Shown here: one piece after another, positions 30,535 through 40,966 of the stretch
How positions within the stretch are numbered: position 1 is the stretch's first letter
Layout of the letters: the number at the start of each line of letters is the position of its first letter
Assembly: GCA_944470555.2 (NCBI GenBank)
Contig: OX104127.1
Location: 142,928,786-142,992,785 of the forward strand
Direction of reading: 5' to 3'
Source: Heterobilharzia americana
Lineage: Eukaryota > Platyhelminthes > Trematoda > Strigeidida > Schistosomatidae
DNA: 64,000 nucleotides
Notes under the pieces: model-generated
The model's input: only the letters and a program-made list of their open reading frames with translations
Databases searched by the model: none
What the model was told of the DNA's origin: nothing
Made by a program: the position numbers and the translations under genes

Positions 30535-31030
30535 ATTAATTGGTTTCAGGTTGGAATTCATCAAGGACTGACACCAGTTGGAGGAACATTGCAAACCTGG
30601 GAGCACTGGACAGCTGTTTCGTCCTAGTATGGGACTCCTCAGTAGTAAGTACTCATGACCTTGCCCATTGGTGACTACCTTCGGGAGGTGATTCCCGAAG
30701 TTTCAAAGAGAAGTGACCAATGGGGCCTACTAGATAGGACATGAGGACAGTTACTCAATGGAGATATCGGATGGAGGTCGCATTATATCGTGAACTGACA
30801 GAAGCAGGAAATATGGGCCACTGGATCTCGACCCAGTGGCTGAATGGTAACGTGCTGGCCACGGAAAGTGAAGATTCTGGGTTCGACCCTTGGTAGAACA
30901 GAGTCTTGGGTGCTCACTATTGAGGAGTCCTACACTGGTCATATGAAGCAGCTGTCCAGTGCTCATAGGTTTGCTCTTAATATCCCTCCAACTTATGTTA
31001 GTTCATGATGAATTCCAACCTGAAATCTCA
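30535..31030. mobile_element. SINE-B inverted pair
   Basis: A minus copy (30535-30700) and a plus copy (30765-31030) facing each other. The plus copy shows the clearest SINE-B head: GACCCAGTGGCTGAATGG (30828-30845, A-box-like) and GGGTTCGACCC (30879-30889, B-box), followed by a decayed hammerhead (TTGAGGA ... TGAAG). Confidence 0.7.
30597..30652 (-). ncRNA. SINE-B hammerhead motif, consensus core
   Basis: Minus strand: CTGAGGA, stem II GTCC/GGAC with loop CATACTA, GAAA, palindromic stem III ACAGCTGT, cleavage triplet GTC, then CAGTGCTCCCAGG. Every core position fits the hammerhead rule CUGANGA/GAAA. Stem I has one mismatch next to the core (ACTA against CAGT). Confidence 0.65.
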
Positions 31031-31169
31031 CATAATACAAAAGTGTTGTTAACTCCTAGTTACTCAGTTATCATCCTTCAGGTACTGACACAATCTTGAT
31101 GTTATGTTCAAACTCAATATAGATTTAAAGCTAAATAATATGAGATTTAAGGCATAGAATAGAACTTAC

Positions 31170-31938
31170 TCTCACTGTTGTCATTTGAACATTCCCATTC
31201 ATATAAAGATTGATGTGTATCATATAATATTGATTTATCGACTTGATTAGTATTTGGATGCGAAGAATCTTCTTCTTCTTCCACAGTTTCACTTAAATCC
31301 TCATCATCCTGCTCATCATTATCACAGTTATCATCATGTTGATTATCACTTCCAGTGGTAAGATGTTGTTCATTGTTAAGATTTCTGTTAGGCATCATAC
31401 TGATTGATTGGTTTGAATTGAAATCCCATTGAATTGACTGTTTACTATTATTACTGTCTAGTAAACAATCATTCATTGTCGTTTTCATCAATGTTGTATT
31501 GTACAGATATGTTGGTAGATTACCCAAAGATACTGTAGTATAATCTATATTTAATTTTGTAGTCTGAAAATCTGGTATCAATAAATTGGAATGCATAACA
31601 CCTGTAATTCTTGATGAAGATGATGTTTCCAATGGTAAAATTGTGTTATCTGCTATAGATGACGCTATACAATTGATTCCATTAGAATTTGTAATCAATG
31701 GAGTATGATTTAATTGATGAATCGACTGTACAGAAAGATTATGATGTTGATGATGTAGATGTGGATGAGAATAATAAGAATAAGGAAGTGAAACATTAAA
31801 AGGGTATGTTGAATGTGTCATTTCCACAATCCTATGAGCATTATCTTCTGTACAATTTGTAGGATGAGAAGAATTTTCACTGAACTCAGAACTACTAGAG
31901 GCATACATGGTTATATTATCATCATAATTGATATTCAT
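31170..31938 (-). CDS. Gene 1, first coding exon; low-complexity protein of unknown function
   Basis: An open minus-strand block of 256 codons plus one base. The start ATG at 31938-31936 has A at -3 and an in-frame TAA two codons upstream, so it is a credible initiator. The exon ends in a consensus donor (GTAAGT at 31169-31164). Visible features: a His cluster at about residues 58-66, many Ser and Asn residues throughout, and an acidic tract at about residues 202-224 (DEQDDED, EEEE). No signal peptide, membrane segment or folded domain was recognised; such composition is common in regulatory proteins of flukes but proves nothing. The leftover base joins in phase to the exon starting at 12928. 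It lies directly left of a repeat-poor stretch (32-33 kb) that could hold the promoter. Confidence 0.65.
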
Positions 31939-33135
31939 TGTTTAAGTATGGTCAATATTCTTCAAAAACATTTGTAACAATAAAATTATCCATGCAAGAT
32001 TATAAATTTGTAAAATATATAGTCTCTCTCTTCATTTGAATTCCATTTCTTCGGTCAAAGTGTATTTCGAAAAAAATAATTAAAAAAGTGCATAGAATGA
32101 GTATTATCACTATTTAGGGTATGTCTACTTTTGAACAATATGTCTAGGTATGATAGACGAATCCTATTGACTGAGATATGCGCAAATGTCCACCCCCTTC
32201 TTTGATATTTTTACCCACGTATACATATACGGCATTACTAGTAATGTTTTCTCACATTACTGTATTGAAAGAGAGAGAGAATAAAATCTCTTCAAAATGT
32301 TAACTAGTTTAAAGGAAGGGATGAAAGTATGCATGAATTTCATTGGCTGTTTCTATCACTCATCCGATTGGCTTAAAATATGCGGTCTATTAATGAGTTT
32401 TTATCCGTTTATACTATTATACATAGACATTCATTTTTTTGGGGAATGAATTTTACAGTGATGAAATGATGAATATGAGACTTTTTGACTGTTTGAAAGT
32501 GAAAGAAAAATCTCTGAGTGGTTAACTAAGTATTGATCATATTGACATTCTATTTGAGTATAAACTCAGTAACTACATTCAGTCTACTGTTGATGTATTT
32601 GATGAAACAGATCAATTTTAGGACTGATGATAATCTCAAATCACTTAACCTGTCTAGTAGGAGGAAGTGAAAGCTGATCGTAAGAAGAATTCAGCTGACC
32701 ACACAGACAGTATGTGAGAATTGATCACTGGAGGATGATGAATGTAATTCTAAATTTATGAGCGCTAATCCCTTCCTATCGATCATATTTCGTAGCTAAC
32801 TACTAGACCAAGTGGTATGACACTATGATGTTCTGCGTTTGATGTAAAGCAGTTGAAATCATCCAACAGGATGCTCAACTATGCTCAGCTTTCTGTTGGG
32901 GCTCATCAGTAGGATGTCTGCAACCTTGAGGAAACTTATTTTTCCTTAGAGACTAAAACCCACACCACTTAATGATGGAATAGGCGACTTGAATACTAGA
33001 CAGGCTATAAGAGTCTTGTCCCGAGTCCACTGACCTGAATCCCAAAATGACTTAAGTTTGCTATTCAGATCACTGGCTAACCTATATATATTCACGCGCT
33101 AATGTAAGACAGCCTATATATTTCACTCACTCACT
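31939..33135. other. Upstream region of gene 1, repeat-poor
   Basis: Largely free of the repeat families down to about 32.65 kb. It could contain the 5' UTR and promoter of the minus-strand gene; no specific site can be named. A diverged SINE-A relic may be present near 32760-32985. Confidence 0.4.
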
Positions 33136-33139
33136 AAAA

Positions 33140-33245
33140 ACCACTGAATACCAGGAACTACCAGACAGCTGTTTCATCCTACTTTGAAGTCCTTCAGTAG
33201 TAAGAATCTTCAACCTCTAATGAGATTTACCTCAGTTTACACTAA
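33140..33245 (-). mobile_element. SINE-B relic
   Basis: The minus hammerhead relic (33150-33205) has CTGAAGG, ATGAAAC and TGTC, with stem I still largely pairing. The rest is decayed. Confidence 0.45.
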
Positions 33246-33249
33246 CAGT

Positions 33250-34065
33250 TAGTCAATCTTTAGTCAGTAAGTCAAAACCCAGTAATCTTTGTATGTTTTC
33301 TAAGTTTAGTTCGTTGACGAAATGTCATGACTGGTATCCAGTTAATATGACTGGTGAGCGTCCATACTTAACTTAATGTTCATTACATGTGAAAACTTGA
33401 TGAAGCAAAATATTTCCTGGGAAAATCATAGACCATGGTGACTTGTTTGAATAAAGTTCAATCAGAATTCACTACTTTATAACGAGCAATCAGGTTTGTA
33501 GTTAGTTACATCGTTACCTAAGAAGACTGGCCGAGTCACGGACCATTTACAATTGGTTGCTAATACTTTATTTGACCAGAAAAACAATCAAGAAAATGAA
33601 AATTATAAAGTGTATGAACTATTCCTAATGAAGACATCTTCGCACCTAATTATCCTCATCAGCTACTAAAATGAGTTATTAACATAGCTTCCAGTTGGGG
33701 AGCATCCAAATGCGATCAATGATTCCAGTCTGCCATAAAAGTTTGATGAATAGGTGAAATATACTACTGATGAGAGAGTAGTTAGTAGTCAAATGATGTC
33801 TCATGAAAAAGTAGTTCCAGTTGCTTTTGCAATCAAACTCATCATCCGTGTATATCCGAGTAGATTTTCTGGATGAAACTGTATCGCTCACTTTGTGATT
33901 TTACTGGTTACATTCTATTAGGAATGAAAATTCTCACTGAATCTTTAATTAACCAGAATGACTGATACTTGGTGTTTAAGTGACTCAGGATCACGCTTAA
34001 ACACTGGTGTCCGAAAAATCTCTTCACAATAGTGGCATACCTGTCAACTGTTTTACTTGTTAAGC
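33250..34065. other. No gene recognised
   Basis: Nothing recognised; a 70-codon minus frame at 33891-33679 has no supporting features. Confidence 0.5.
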
Positions 34066-34074
34066 GCCAAATGA

Positions 34075-34150
34075 TTCGTAGTACAGGGCTGGAAACTCAG
34101 TGGTCGCTGGTTCGAATCCGGCAGCAGTCCAGATTTTCATTTCGTACGTT
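34075..34150 (+). mobile_element. SINE-C fragment
   Basis: GGGCTGGAAACTCAGTGGTC then GCTGGTTCGAATCC (B-box) and CCAGATTTTCATTTCG. The tail is truncated. Confidence 0.55.
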
Positions 34151-34564
34151 ATTTGAACAGAATAGTGACCACTAATGCCAGCCAGGCTAAATAAGGCTTA
34201 AACTAAGACATGTCAATATCGGAAGTGATCTTAGAAGCCATTCTTGAAAGTATTTAAGTTGCAGTTCCATACTATGTAATCTACAACGAAATGCATCAAT
34301 CTACATTCACAATAGACTTGGATTTGTATAGGTTATAGAGTGTGGTTGTGTTTACAAATTTGCCAGTACAGAAGTATCTGATTAAGGTATACTTTGAAGC
34401 CTGAAGTGGATGTATTCCTTACATGTACTTACGTGAGAAGAACTCTGCTTCTCTCTTGAAAGATGTAATCATCCTAAAATGGCAGTACATTATAGTACAT
34501 TCCTGATTGTCAGATTTTTAGATAAACTTAAGTTTACAGTAAGTAATGAGTCACATCTATGAAT

Positions 34565-34699
34565 GACTTTAAAGGCCACCCTAGCAACAGCTTAATTAAC
34601 CACTCAGATTTACTCTATCTTATAAAAAGCCTGCCTTTCCAGACAAAATACGGAAATCCAATTGGTTACTTCAGTTATTGCTAGGTCACCTTTAAAGTC
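34565..34699. mobile_element. MITE copy
   Basis: 135 bp with terminal inverted repeats GACTTTAAAGGCCACCCTAG and, at the other end, the complement of GACTTTAAAGGTGACCTAGC. The interior is AT-rich and non-coding. Confidence 0.75.
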
Positions 34700-34929
34700 G
34701 CTCCACATTTATTGTGAAAAGGGTAATGGTGCCTCTGCCTGACTGCCCAAACCACTATGATAGGTGGAGCGGTGGTAGAACCCACTACTCACTACTTGAA
34801 AGTCAATACCTTAGGCCAATGAGTCACAACTCCACTTGTGACATTCGTAACAAAGTCTGCTGATGAATAAACTTTGAAAGTACATTTCTCTTAACCCAAT
34901 AGTGTCCTAATGAGATACTTCAAACATAT

Positions 34930-35335
34930 ACGTATAAGATTCAAACTAGCAAACTACCGGATTGCTGACCAAATGCTGTACCAACTGTGCCAAATGCTGA
35001 CCCTTTCAATCGCCAAGGTTTTTACCCAACTGTCAGCCATGTGAATTTGTGATGCGTTATTATCGATCGATCGTACTCACGCTGGCTACCCAGTCATGGT
35101 TTCTCATCACGATCGAAATTGAACTAAATTATGGAGGAGAGTATCATATTGATTATCAATTTGACTATCTGAACGAGATAGCAGTGGTTTGGTAGATTTG
35201 TATTGATACTAGATGACAATTGGAGGTAAGATGGAAATCTCGGCAGCTGCGGGATTCGAACCCATGACCTCCTCCAACCATCACCTAGTATCAAAACAAG
35301 TCTGCTAAACTACGGCTATCTCAAATAGTCAAACT
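34930..35335. mobile_element. SINE-C fragments, inverted
   Basis: Two minus-oriented tRNA-like parts (AGATTCAAACTAGCAA at 34929-34944; GGGATTCGAACCCATGACC at 35250-35268) with the shared middle segment (GATCGTACTCACGCTGGC) and the plus end (CCAACCATCACCTAGTATC). The copies are diverged. Confidence 0.5.
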
Positions 35336-35559
35336 GATGTGTATAACTTTCACATGCCTTGCTGACTTTACTATTTACTAAATAAAGAACTATGTCAGTC
35401 AATCTGAAGGTTAGTTCTTTCGCACATAAAAGTTACTATAAGCAGCTGATTTTCAGAAGTTTTGTTTAGTTTGTTCCCATACTTAATAGAATGAAGTAAT
35501 TCGTACCCATTGTACATACAGAAACAGTCTTGTTCGTGTTTAGTAGGAGTGAAATTCGT

Positions 35560-35735
35560 TTTAGATGGAGTTGTGGCTGGTTAGTTTATGAAGTTGGCTT
35601 TCAATCAATGGGTTACGGGTTCGAACACTGGCCCATCTACGAAGCTGCTTTGGGCAACCAGGTAGAAGTATCATTAGCCCTAATATAATAGGTGTGACTC
35701 TGCCAAAAGTACAAAGGTGTATATAGTTGCTGAGT
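35560..35735 (+). mobile_element. SINE-D, tRNA-like repeat
   Basis: GGGTTACGGGTTCGAACACTGG (35610-35631, in part) contains a B-box, and GTGGCTGGTTAGTTTATG (35572-35589) sits at the A-box place. The tail from CTGCTTTGGGCAACCAGG through CCTAATATAATAGGTGTGAC to TTGCTGAGTGGG is shared with 63260-63430. I know no name for this family. Confidence 0.55.
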
Positions 35736-35739
35736 GGGT

Positions 35740-36390
35740 TTCGATTATTCACTATTATTCCTATAGAAGTCTTTCTCACACACAAAGAGGCAACTCGTAA
35801 CCAACTGAAATAAAGAAAGGAAGTCTGTCTGCCGAATAGGTAAGGGTATATGAGTCGGAGATCTCAACCAAGGTTACCGTTAGACTCACTTTCATAAATT
35901 GTATACTTCATATTTCTTGATGGTAGTGTCCTTTGTATGAGGCGAACAAGATTTTTGTAGGCAAGATCATTACTTTTGCAAAGTTATTTCGATAAGCGTT
36001 AAAAAGTGACTACTGCTACTTCTAATTTAAGTAGTATCTCGTTAAAAAGAAAATTGTTTTGTCTTCGAAAGTCTATTACACAAAGATATAACTCATTTCA
36101 ATTTATATCATGTATAGGATGCGGATAATAAAACACCATCGACACAATTTTGTGTGTTTCAAGAATCAGAACAAGTTTATCTAACCACTGGCGGTGATTT
36201 TAAAAACGGAAAACTCAAAGCTGAACTTGCACCAGTACATTCTTGATAGACTCAGTGATCCGACTGCCATCCTACGGTAAGAAAAGCCTACAACCAAGCA
36301 GTGAGGTTACATTGAAGAGGATATTATTTAGTAGTATGCATCTAAAACAGTTTTCTCAATACTAATTGATATTCTTTGAAGAATAATTGA
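35740..36390. other. No gene recognised
   Basis: Nothing recognised. Confidence 0.5.
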
Positions 36391-36394
36391 ATAC

Positions 36395-36740
36395 ATGGAA
36401 GTCGTTGAAGGGAACTTCCTCCTAGTTTGGGACTCATCAGAAATCTAGACCCGAGATTCCACTACAGATCGACCTCAGGACCATCAAACCTCATGACAAA
36501 AGCCTTACTGTCCAGGGATTGAGTTTCAATCCAGATGAAAGATGACTGCATTAATGTTGACCATTGAATTGCAACCCAGTGGCTGAGTAGCAACATGCTG
36601 TCCTAAAGTCGATCCCTCAAGAAGTTGTAGTTGTGCACTATAAAGGAATCTGAAACTCAGAGAAAAATGTATTCAGGTACTCCTAGATTTTCAGTGGTCC
36701 TCTAAATTCACTACAAATCATCCTAATGAAGAAAAATCTC
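36395..36740. mobile_element. Sm-alpha and SINE-B relics
   Basis: 36405-36455 on the minus strand reads CTGATGAGTCCC, CAAACTAGGAGGAAG, a hammerhead relic with an intact first core strand and a lost GAAA. A plus SINE-B relic follows at 36555-36740 (CAACCCAGTGGCTGAGTAGC). Confidence 0.45.
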
Positions 36741-36754
36741 GATAAAAGTTGAAT

Positions 36755-37010
36755 GGTAGCCGTTAGTAGGCGATCCTGCTCTCCACCTAAGTTTCGTGTT
36801 TATCAGCACTCGTCAACAATGGTGTATCTACAATCTCTCCGTAACTGATGTCCTACCTGGGATTCGAACCAGTGTTTCGAGTGTTGTAGTTAGCAACATT
36901 ACCTCTTAGATGTTCATGATTGGCTTCATCTAGGACTGGATTATGTACACAGGGTAACCAATTTCATGTTATCCAATCGTGAGTACTGGTCAAATTCTAT
37001 CCAGGAAGTT
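36755..37010 (-). mobile_element. SINE-A, minus copy
   Basis: Minus-strand B-box complement GGGATTCGAACC (36860-36871) and family body. The terminal part GGTCAAATTCTATCC is at 36988-37002. Confidence 0.6.
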
Positions 37011-37011
37011 A

Positions 37012-37940
37012 ACTGTTCAGGAAAATCGATATTTTCAAACTTTTCAAGACATTAGACCTACTTTTAGAGTGAATATATATATCAAGTAGAATTAATTGTA
37101 AATTGATAGAAGCGGTGATAAAAATGAAATTGATTATAATCATCGTGTAATAGATTGATTAAATTTCAGTGTCTTTAGTTAAGTGATTAATAATTATTGA
37201 TTATTTATTTAAATTAATTACAATATTAAACTATTTTTCATTAGATTGTATTTTTCACCCATGTCAGCTTCATTATTAAGGTTGCTTCTTTACAGCACAC
37301 AGAAATACGCAAACATGCAAGCATATGCACATACATAAGCAAACATACGTATGCTCACCTGCAAACAGACACATATGCACACACACACACACACTCCTAT
37401 GTCTCTTATCTTTTCTATCATCTGACCTGCTAAATTATGTGATGTGGTTGCCTTTACAGTTCGCTTGACTGTTGTTCTTCAATACTATACACGCAAATGA
37501 GAATCATTATGGTTATTTTTTTTTAACTTATCACAGCTATACTTCCACAATTAAAATGTGAGTAGAAAAAGGAGAGATAAAAAAAAATGGAAGAGAAAAA
37601 AAAATAATAAAATCTAGTCTACTTTTTTTCTATAGTGACAGTCATCGAATTGATTTTAGGATAAAATGAAATCATCATTGAAGTTAATCTACTTTCTCAT
37701 AAATAAAAAAACTAAAAATAACCAAGATAGAAAGTAAACTGAATTATCAGATAAAAAAAGGACAATAAACCACAGACTTGATTAATCCACAGGAAATTAA
37801 AAGATACACATATTCATTGTGATTTGTCATCTGACCTTGAAATCTAATAGCTAAACATCTCAGTATCAAAGTAGAGAATAAGATCAGTAGATTGACTGAC
37901 CATTGGACTATAAACAACTTCATGTTGGCTAGTACTAAGT
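37012..37940. other. AT-rich non-repetitive stretch
   Basis: No gene. It contains A and T runs and a short CA run at 37378-37395. It separates the TE-rich intergenic DNA from the right inverted-repeat arm. Confidence 0.5.
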
Positions 37941-38350
37941 AATGATCGAATTCTATCGATCATTTCGTAATTTGGCTACCAGGCTAGTTGATGCAACATA
38001 GCGATGTCACATGGTTGGAAGCAATCGACAAGAAGCCCTGCTCAACCTACATTTCATGCTTGTTGGCATTCATCAACAAGCGTATCTGCAACCTCGACGG
38101 AACTGATATCCTACCTGGGATTCGAACCCACATCAATCAGTGTTGTAGTCAACTACCGTTATCACTGACTTATTTGGGTAGTCAATGACCTTCTGTAAGA
38201 TTGGATTGGTCCTAAGCGCTAATCAAATTCCATCGATATTCTGTAATATGACCATCAAGCTAGGAGACTCACCTTCTTCGCAATCACTTCAAGGACTATA
38301 GATTATCCTTTAAAGTATACACAAATATTTGAACAATGCAAGAACAAAGA

Positions 38351-38405
38351 CATTTGCAGAATAAAGTGAGCTCACTTTATCTATCACCTTTCATCAGCTG
38401 CAAAC
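38351..38405 (-). ncRNA. Hammerhead motif relic in right arm
   Basis: The minus strand has TTTGCAG, CTGATGA, a perfect 20-nt palindrome as stem III (GAGCTC at its centre), and CTGCAAA, but GAAA has become AGAT, so it should not cleave. It is the homologue of 781-835. Confidence 0.55.
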
Positions 38406-38430
38406 AGCCTACAATTGAAATCAGTTATTC

Positions 38431-38516
38431 GTAGTAGTAGTAGTAGTGTGACTAGTAGTAGTAGTAGTAGTAGTGTGAGTAGTAGTAGTAATAGTAATAA
38501 TAATAATAATAATAAT
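38431..38516 (+). repeat. (AGT)n/(AAT)n microsatellite
   Basis: Triplet run that is the complement of the left-arm tract, shorter and ending in AAT units. Poly-Ser and poly-Leu frames here are repeat artefacts. Confidence 0.95.
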
Positions 38517-39059
38517 ATAACATACTTTAAACACGCAGAAATAAATGGAGATTTGAAATTCAGGATTAACAATAAGGTGGTAAGTCAGGGAAACACAGAA
38601 TTAATAGTTGCCTATCTTAGTCAACATCTATGGCTATTTATCTCTGATGAGATGGAAAATACCTGATCTGTGGAGTGTGTGGAGGGAGGAAGGGGGGGGG
38701 ACAACAAATGAAAATCAGTGTAGAAGAAGTGACTGTTTAAGGGTTGGTGGGTTACGTAATTAGGCGGAGAACTTGAGAATCGTAGAGTGATTAATATTCA
38801 GCAAGTAATTAATGAAGAGATGATGGAGTCTAAAGAAAAGGGAGGACTTGATTGAGTTGGTTGTAGGCAATCAGCAGGAAGCCCTGCTCTGCCTATGTTT
38901 CGTACTTTTTAGCACTCGTCAACAAGGCGTATCTGCAACCTTGACGGAGTGATGTCCCACCTGAGGTTCAAACCCACACCAATCAGTGTTGTAGTCAACG
39001 ACTTTGCCATTGAGCTGTTCAGGCTGCACTCCCGTGACCAATCAACACACAAAAGGGAG

Positions 39060-40085
39060 GACTGCAAAAAGTTATATACATTTACCAAAGTAAAGAAAGG
39101 TTAATTACAGTCTCCTTCTGAGTACATAGGTCAGGTTGAAAGTGTTTGATAGTGAGAGTTTCTGCAAACCGTAATAAACATGGTGTTCTTTGTTTATTGA
39201 TTATCCTGCAAGATTGAGAAACATCTATTTGATAGTCCTGTTTCCATCAGATGCCTGCCGTGATTGCGCTTTTAAACACCTTGCTAACATTCATACACAG
39301 GTTTCTCGGAAGATACTCTTGAAATCGAGTAGACACTCTTCTCTTAGTTGGATGTGACGTGAGATGGCTGATCTGTCTACTTTCGACTGTGTTATTCAGC
39401 ATAATGTATTGTAAAGTGAGATCAGTGTGGTAGCAGAGAAGCTCCTTCTCAGTGCACTTTTATTCTTCTGTCTATTCTTTCAGATATCTCATCACCTTTG
39501 AATGCTAGGCGAAGGAAGACAGGCTTCTTCTCAACAGTTGGATGTTTTGTTCTCTCAATAAATTCTTTCTCATGCTTCATGATGAATTTCTTCGGATATC
39601 CATTCTCTATAACAGCCTTCTCAATTATCTTGAATTTTCTTCTTTCTTTGGAGCACAGCAATTTCATTCTAGTTGATAGCATCTTGACTAAACCATGATT
39701 GTGGCTGACAGGAGAGAAGCTATTCTAGCGAAGGTACTGACCAATCCACGTGTCTTTTGTGTGGATGGTTTTCCCAACTGTACCATCACATCTCCGTCTT
39801 ATACTTACATCCAAAAAGTCGAATTTGTTCTCATTTTCATATTCCATTGTAAAATTAATATTTGGGTGAGCTTGATTCAAGGTGTCGAACAACTCTGACG
39901 TATGATTCATATTATCATAAACGATGAAGTATCATCGACATACCTGAAGTAATGTGTCATTTGCTTGATCTCAGCGTTCAGACTTGTTCGTTTGAGACTA
40001 GGCATGAATATGTCAGCTAGGATAGGTCCCAGTGGTGAACCCATAGCCACTCCATCAGTTTACCAGTACAGTTGATTATGCGATA
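39060..40085 (-). pseudogene. Penelope-like element, RT and endonuclease region, decayed
   Basis: From the 5' side (right): DGVAMGSPLGPILADIFMPS (40050-39990) is the classic Penelope RT block, followed by YFRYVDDTSSF with the catalytic YVDD. Next come ELFDTLNQAHPNINFTMEYE, KFDFLDVSIRRRCDGT and KTIHTKDTWIGQYLR. Then, in shifted frames, KLLCSKERRKFKIIEKAVIE and NGYPKKFIMKHEKEF, and finally the endonuclease C-terminal part with RVSTRFQEYLPRNL (39345-39305), KSAIT and RIINKQRT, ending ETVINLSLLW at the arm boundary. Several frameshifts separate these blocks. Related copies: 59560-60660 and the fragment at 1-56. Confidence 0.8.
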
Positions 40086-40689
40086 TCAGTGACAATCACT
40101 TGATTACTTATTGACTCTTAAAATCGTTAATGGTTCGATCAAGTTGATGGGGATAATTTTATGCTGGTAGAAAAACTATTCTCCATAGTAGTTGGCTACA
40201 CTGAAGGTTGTATGCTTAACACGAGGATTTATGATTGTTTAGTGCTTTGAGCTGTTGAATAACTGGTTATTTTAGTTATGATGAAGAGAATGATTTCAAC
40301 GGTCACAGAATTCTTCATTGGCTAGACGAAATTGTATACACGCAGATATAACAGTTTGTTATCTGTGTATCCAGAACTCTCAGTACCCCCCCCCATTTAA
40401 TCATCTAATATGGGTATTATGTGTCCCTCATATTCGACGAAATGTGATTCACTTTCAAATGAACTAGTTAAAGTATCAAGCATTGGTTGTTCGTGAATGT
40501 TGAAGATGGTGTTTGAGTGGATCAGTAGATTCGAGATGACTGACTTCGTTTCACTTACTGTTGATTGTGACGACTTATCATTTACCTTTTAAAAAGTTTA
40601 CTGTAACAGTATAGTTTTATTTGCCTGTTCATATGTGTAGCTTTGGTGATTATAAGGCTTAATGAGGTAATCAATTGAGATATGAGGTT

Positions 40690-40823
40690 GACTCTAAAGG
40701 CCATCCTAGCAACTGATGAAACAGCCAGTCATGTCTCTCTATTCGATGAAAACTCGTCTTCGTAGCCAAAATACTACGGCCTGATTGGTTATTTTGGCAG
40801 TTGTTGCGGTGTCCTTTAAAGAC
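40690..40823. mobile_element. MITE copy
   Basis: 134 bp: left terminus GACTCTAAAGGCCATCCTAG, right terminus the complement of GTCTTTAAAGGACACCGCAA. The inside is related to the 49.6-kb copy (CATGAAAA..., GCCAAAATACTA, CCTGATTGG). Confidence 0.7.
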
Positions 40824-40966
40824 ACCCAGATATAATGTGCAAGCTGTAACGTTCATCTTGGCATTTCTGCTGACTATGGTGATTTGAGTTATACAAAATT
40901 AGTGACTGTAGTATATATAAAACTGGAGAAGAATTTCAAGCTTTTTTACAACACTATAGTGGAAGA

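Larger units (their letters stand above)
37943..39115 (-). repeat. Right arm of 1.2-kb inverted repeat
   Basis: Reverse complement of 1-1246. It contains a SINE-A (37975-38200), the hammerhead relic (38351-38405), the triplet tract (38431-38516), an unassigned middle (38517-38850), a SINE-A (38850-39060) and the Penelope 3' end (39060-39115). Boundary on the left side: similarity stops near 37943 just past the TTCTATCGATCAT motif. Confidence 0.85.
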
